Positions 62,297-64,000 of a stretch of 64,000 bases of DNA are shown here, one piece after another. The position numbers and the translations under genes were made by a program. The stretch's first letter is position 1; every line of letters starts with the position of its first letter. Origin of the DNA: JANXQZ01 sp038225555 (GTDB lineage Bacteria > Acidobacteriota > Terriglobia > Bryobacterales > Bryobacteraceae); the NCBI GenBank assembly GCA_038225555.1, contig JBBRRB010000007.1, positions 106,973 to 170,972 on the forward strand, in the 5' to 3' direction. The notes under the pieces are model-generated. The model was given only the letters and a program-made list of their open reading frames with translations. It did not search any database and was not told the origin of the DNA.

Positions 62297-62641
62297 ATGG
62301 ACCCAACACTCGACGCCGCGATGGTGACCACCGCTTTTCAACTCGATGGATATGAGGTGGTTCGGAATATTGGCATTGTGCGGGGCATCATCGTGCGCTC
62401 CCGATCGGTATTCGGCACCATAGGAGCCAGTCTTCAAACGCTCGTCGGCGGCGACATCACCTTATTTACCAACCTTTGCGAGGAAACGCGAGCCCACGCC
62501 TTTGACAGGATGTCGCACCAGGCCCTGGCTCTGGGCGCCAACGCCGTGATCGGGATGCGGTATGACGCAACCGAGGTTATGCAGGGCGTCACCGAGGTCC
62601 TGTGCTATGGCACGGCTGTGCTGGTTAGGCCGAAACAGTAG
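62297..62641 (+). CDS. YbjQ-family (UPF0145) protein
   Basis: A 114-residue protein of the YbjQ heavy-metal-binding-like family: DGYEVVRNIGIVRGIIVRSRS, a central helix with AFDRMSHQALALGANAVIGMRYDA and the ending VLCYGTAVLVRP. It forms a pentameric beta-alpha fold in known structures; the function is unclear. Its ATG touches the previous stop, and an in-frame ATG lies eight codons later. Confidence 0.87.
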   Translation: MDPTLDAAMVTTAFQLDGYEVVRNIGIVRGIIVRSRSVFGTIGASLQTLVGGDITLFTNLCEETRAHAFDRMSHQALALGANAVIGMRYDATEVMQGVTEVLCYGTAVLVRPKQ

Positions 62642-62651
62642 GACTCGGTAG

Positions 62652-62756
62652 CTATTCACCGCAGAAAGTGGGGTTTCGTGCGGCGATTAGCATTCCTATT
62701 CACCGCACAATCTGCGGTGAATAGGAGTTACAATTACCGCATAAGCTGCGGTGAAT
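62652..62756. promoter_or_regulatory. Inverted-repeat array covering the Fic start codon
   Basis: Two palindromes with five-base spacers occur in a row: 62695-62725 (CCTATTCACCGCA-N5-complement, perfect 13-base arms) and 62733-62756 (ATTACCGCA-N5-TGCGGTGAAT, one base missing in the left arm). A third, degenerate unit starts at 62652. The GTG start of the fic gene (62751) is part of the last arm. It is probably an operator through which Fic, or a partner, represses its own gene. Confidence 0.7.
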
Positions 62757-63863
62757 AATTCAAAGTACATTCATGAACGATCGGACTGGCCCCGTTTTGA
62801 TTGGGATCTAAAGACCCTAGCCGAACCGCTAAGCGCCATCCGCTATCGTCAAGGCGTTCTCAGCGGCCACATGGAGGCGCTCGGCTTGCGCTCGCGTCGG
62901 GAGGCGGTTCTTCAGACCTTGACGCAGGACGTGCTCAAGACTAGCGAGATCGAGGGAGAGCAGCTCGATATCGCCCAAGTGCGCTCCTCAATTGCGCGAC
63001 GCCTGGGGATCGACGTCGGAGCTCTCAAGCCGGTTGATCGCAAGGTGGAAGGCGTCGTCAAAATGATGCTCGATGCGACGCGCCATTATGACCGGCCCCT
63101 CACCGCCGAGAGGCTTTTTGGCTGGCATGCATCCCTGTTTCCGACTGGGCGCAGCGGGTTGACCGGGATACCGGTGGGCAAGTGGCGGAACGACAGCACC
63201 GGACCGATGCAGGTGGTCTCCGGACGTCTCGGACGTGAGAGTGTTCACTTCGAGGCACCTGCCGCACCGCGTCTCAAACGGGAAATGAAGGCCTTCCTGG
63301 ATTGGTTCAACGTCGATACAGGAATGGATTCCGTACTGAAAGCGGCTCTGGCCCATCTCTGGTTCGTAACCATCCATCCACTCGATGACGGCAACGGTCG
63401 CATCGCGCGCGCCATCGCCGATATGGCTCTGGCCCGCTCGGAAAAAAGCCCGCAGCGCTTTTACAGCATGTCGGCGCAAATCCAGCAGGAGCGCAAGGCT
63501 TACTACGAAACTCTTGAAAAAGCGCAAAGAGGAACGATGAATCTCACTCCATGGATGGAGTGGTTCCTCGGTTGTCTCGGACGGGCGATCGACGGAGCTC
63601 AGACGACGCTCAGCGCCATTCTGGATAAGGCTCGTTTCTGGGATTCGCTGGTCGGTGTGGATCTTAACGATCGCCAGCGGCTTGTGCTTAATAGACTTGT
63701 GGACGGTTTCGAGGGAGTGCTTACAACATCCAAATACGCGAAGCTGGCAAAATGCTCGAACGATACTGCTTTGCGGGACGTCCTGCATTTAGCCGAACGA
63801 GGCATCCTCGTTCGCAATCCAGAAGGAGGTCGCAGCACCAGCTATGCGCTTAAGCGGCGCTAA
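62751..63863 (+). CDS. Fic-domain AMPylase with DUF4172 N-terminus
   Basis: A 370-residue protein. The N-terminus (KYIHERSDWPRFDWD) matches DUF4172. The inhibitory helix motif TSEIEGE (T64..E68-G69) is of the class II type that blocks ATP. The Fic core H209-PLDDGNGRIAR-220 fits HPFxxGNGRxxR with Leu in place of Phe. A winged-helix-like end (LTTSKYAKLAKCSNDTALRDVLHLAERGILVRNP) may bind DNA. The only usable start is the GTG at 62751, because no other codon gives the DUF4172 beginning. It has no close ribosome site; AGGAG lies 24 bases upstream. Confidence 0.9.
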   Translation: MNNSKYIHERSDWPRFDWDLKTLAEPLSAIRYRQGVLSGHMEALGLRSRREAVLQTLTQDVLKTSEIEGEQLDIAQVRSSIARRLGIDVGALKPVDRKVEGVVKMMLDATRHYDRPLTAERLFGWHASLFPTGRSGLTGIPVGKWRNDSTGPMQVVSGRLGRESVHFEAPAAPRLKREMKAFLDWFNVDTGMDSVLKAALAHLWFVTIHPLDDGNGRIARAIADMALARSEKSPQRFYSMSAQIQQERKAYYETLEKAQRGTMNLTPWMEWFLGCLGRAIDGAQTTLSAILDKARFWDSLVGVDLNDRQRLVLNRLVDGFEGVLTTSKYAKLAKCSNDTALRDVLHLAERGILVRNPEGGRSTSYALKRR

Positions 63864-63961
63864 CCCACATTTCTCACGAATAGACTAGCGAAAAGGCCGC
63901 TTTTCTGGCATAAACGTATTTGCCACAACACGTTTCGGCCAAAAGGAGGCGTCCTTCCGCG

Positions 63962-64000
63962 ATGACAGAGTGTAACCAATCCAGCTTTGGATTTAAAGCC
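63962..64000 (+). mobile_element. Start of probable IS1380-type transposase (cut by window end)
   Basis: The last 13 codons read MTECNQSSFGFKA, which resembles the first residues of IS1380-family transposases (often beginning MTxCN). AGGAGG lies about 12 bases upstream. The preceding ~95 bases after the fic stop hold no gene and have an AAAAG-gccg-CTTTT hairpin. They may include the element's left end. Only the start is visible, so the family call is tentative. Confidence 0.5.

Noticed and set aside
62652..62756. CRISPR-like repeats upstream of fic
   Set aside because: There are only two or three units, each an inverted repeat, with no regular unique spacers and no cas genes in the window.

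Overview
The window reads as chromosomal DNA of an acidobacterium, most like Bryobacterales or 'Solibacter' relatives. This is an inference from gene content. It rests on three or four-domain orphan FtsX permeases of the ADOP type (about 800 residues, no ATPase partner), a TIGR03437-type NHL-repeat secreted protein, DUF4097, DUF362, PIG-L, sulfatase and sugar-isomerase proteins with Tat-like leaders, and a GC-rich interspersed repeat that adds peptides like MGQPILAAAGF to predicted N-termini. No rRNA, tRNA or CRISPR array was seen. Coding density is high, with many stop/start overlaps (ATGA, GTGA, TTGA).

Layout. 1-560: a hicBA toxin-antitoxin remnant whose hicA is frameshifted. 561-9060: a minus-strand operon running frameshifted ADOP permease > DUF4097 protein > ADOP permease > NtrC-type sigma-54 activator > NtrY-like kinase. 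It is headed by a consensus sigma-54 promoter and an upstream 14-bp palindrome, so the operon probably encodes its own activator. 9101-17084: M20 peptidase, then PIG-L hydrolase, two APC permeases, folC, plsC and an amidohydrolase. 17095-24457 (minus): sulfatase; an operon of orphan receiver > secreted helical protein > Cys-rich mini-protein > MsrB; histidine phosphatase; and metallo-beta-lactamase-fold protein > M28 peptidase > RlmA-like methyltransferase. 24530-32513: zinc-ribbon membrane protein, FecR-like protein with a low-complexity tail, MtaB, the NHL/TIGR03437 protein, DUF362 protein and an unknown. 32636-36029: hfq-hflX, an ECF sigma factor and a divergent XRE-cupin regulator. 36007-44943: aldo/keto reductase, FAD oxidoreductase, aconitase, RraA-like protein, a further ADOP permease and small secreted proteins. 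45023-52856: YdcF, SpoU methyltransferase, RarA, PilZ, then PfkB kinase > membrane protein > an unusual DapF, plus DUF3291 and PHP proteins. 52945-60796 (minus): a six-gene operon uvrA > unknown > CPBP protease > mtnA > TlpA-like > GT39-like membrane protein. 60800-61430: a decayed stretch with recQ and Uma2 fragments. 61457-64000: sugar isomerase, YbjQ, a Fic AMPylase whose start codon lies in an inverted-repeat array, and the first codons of a probable IS1380-type transposase.

Most notable observations: (1) the self-contained sigma-54/permease circuit; (2) a DapF homologue with serine in place of both catalytic cysteines; (3) a multi-hairpin interspersed repeat with five copies in the same orientation, one of them translated in frame inside a membrane protein and one abutting a kinase start; (4) the palindrome array covering the Fic start codon; (5) a recQ remnant that keeps motif I and a broken motif II; (6) frameshifts in hicA and an ADOP gene.
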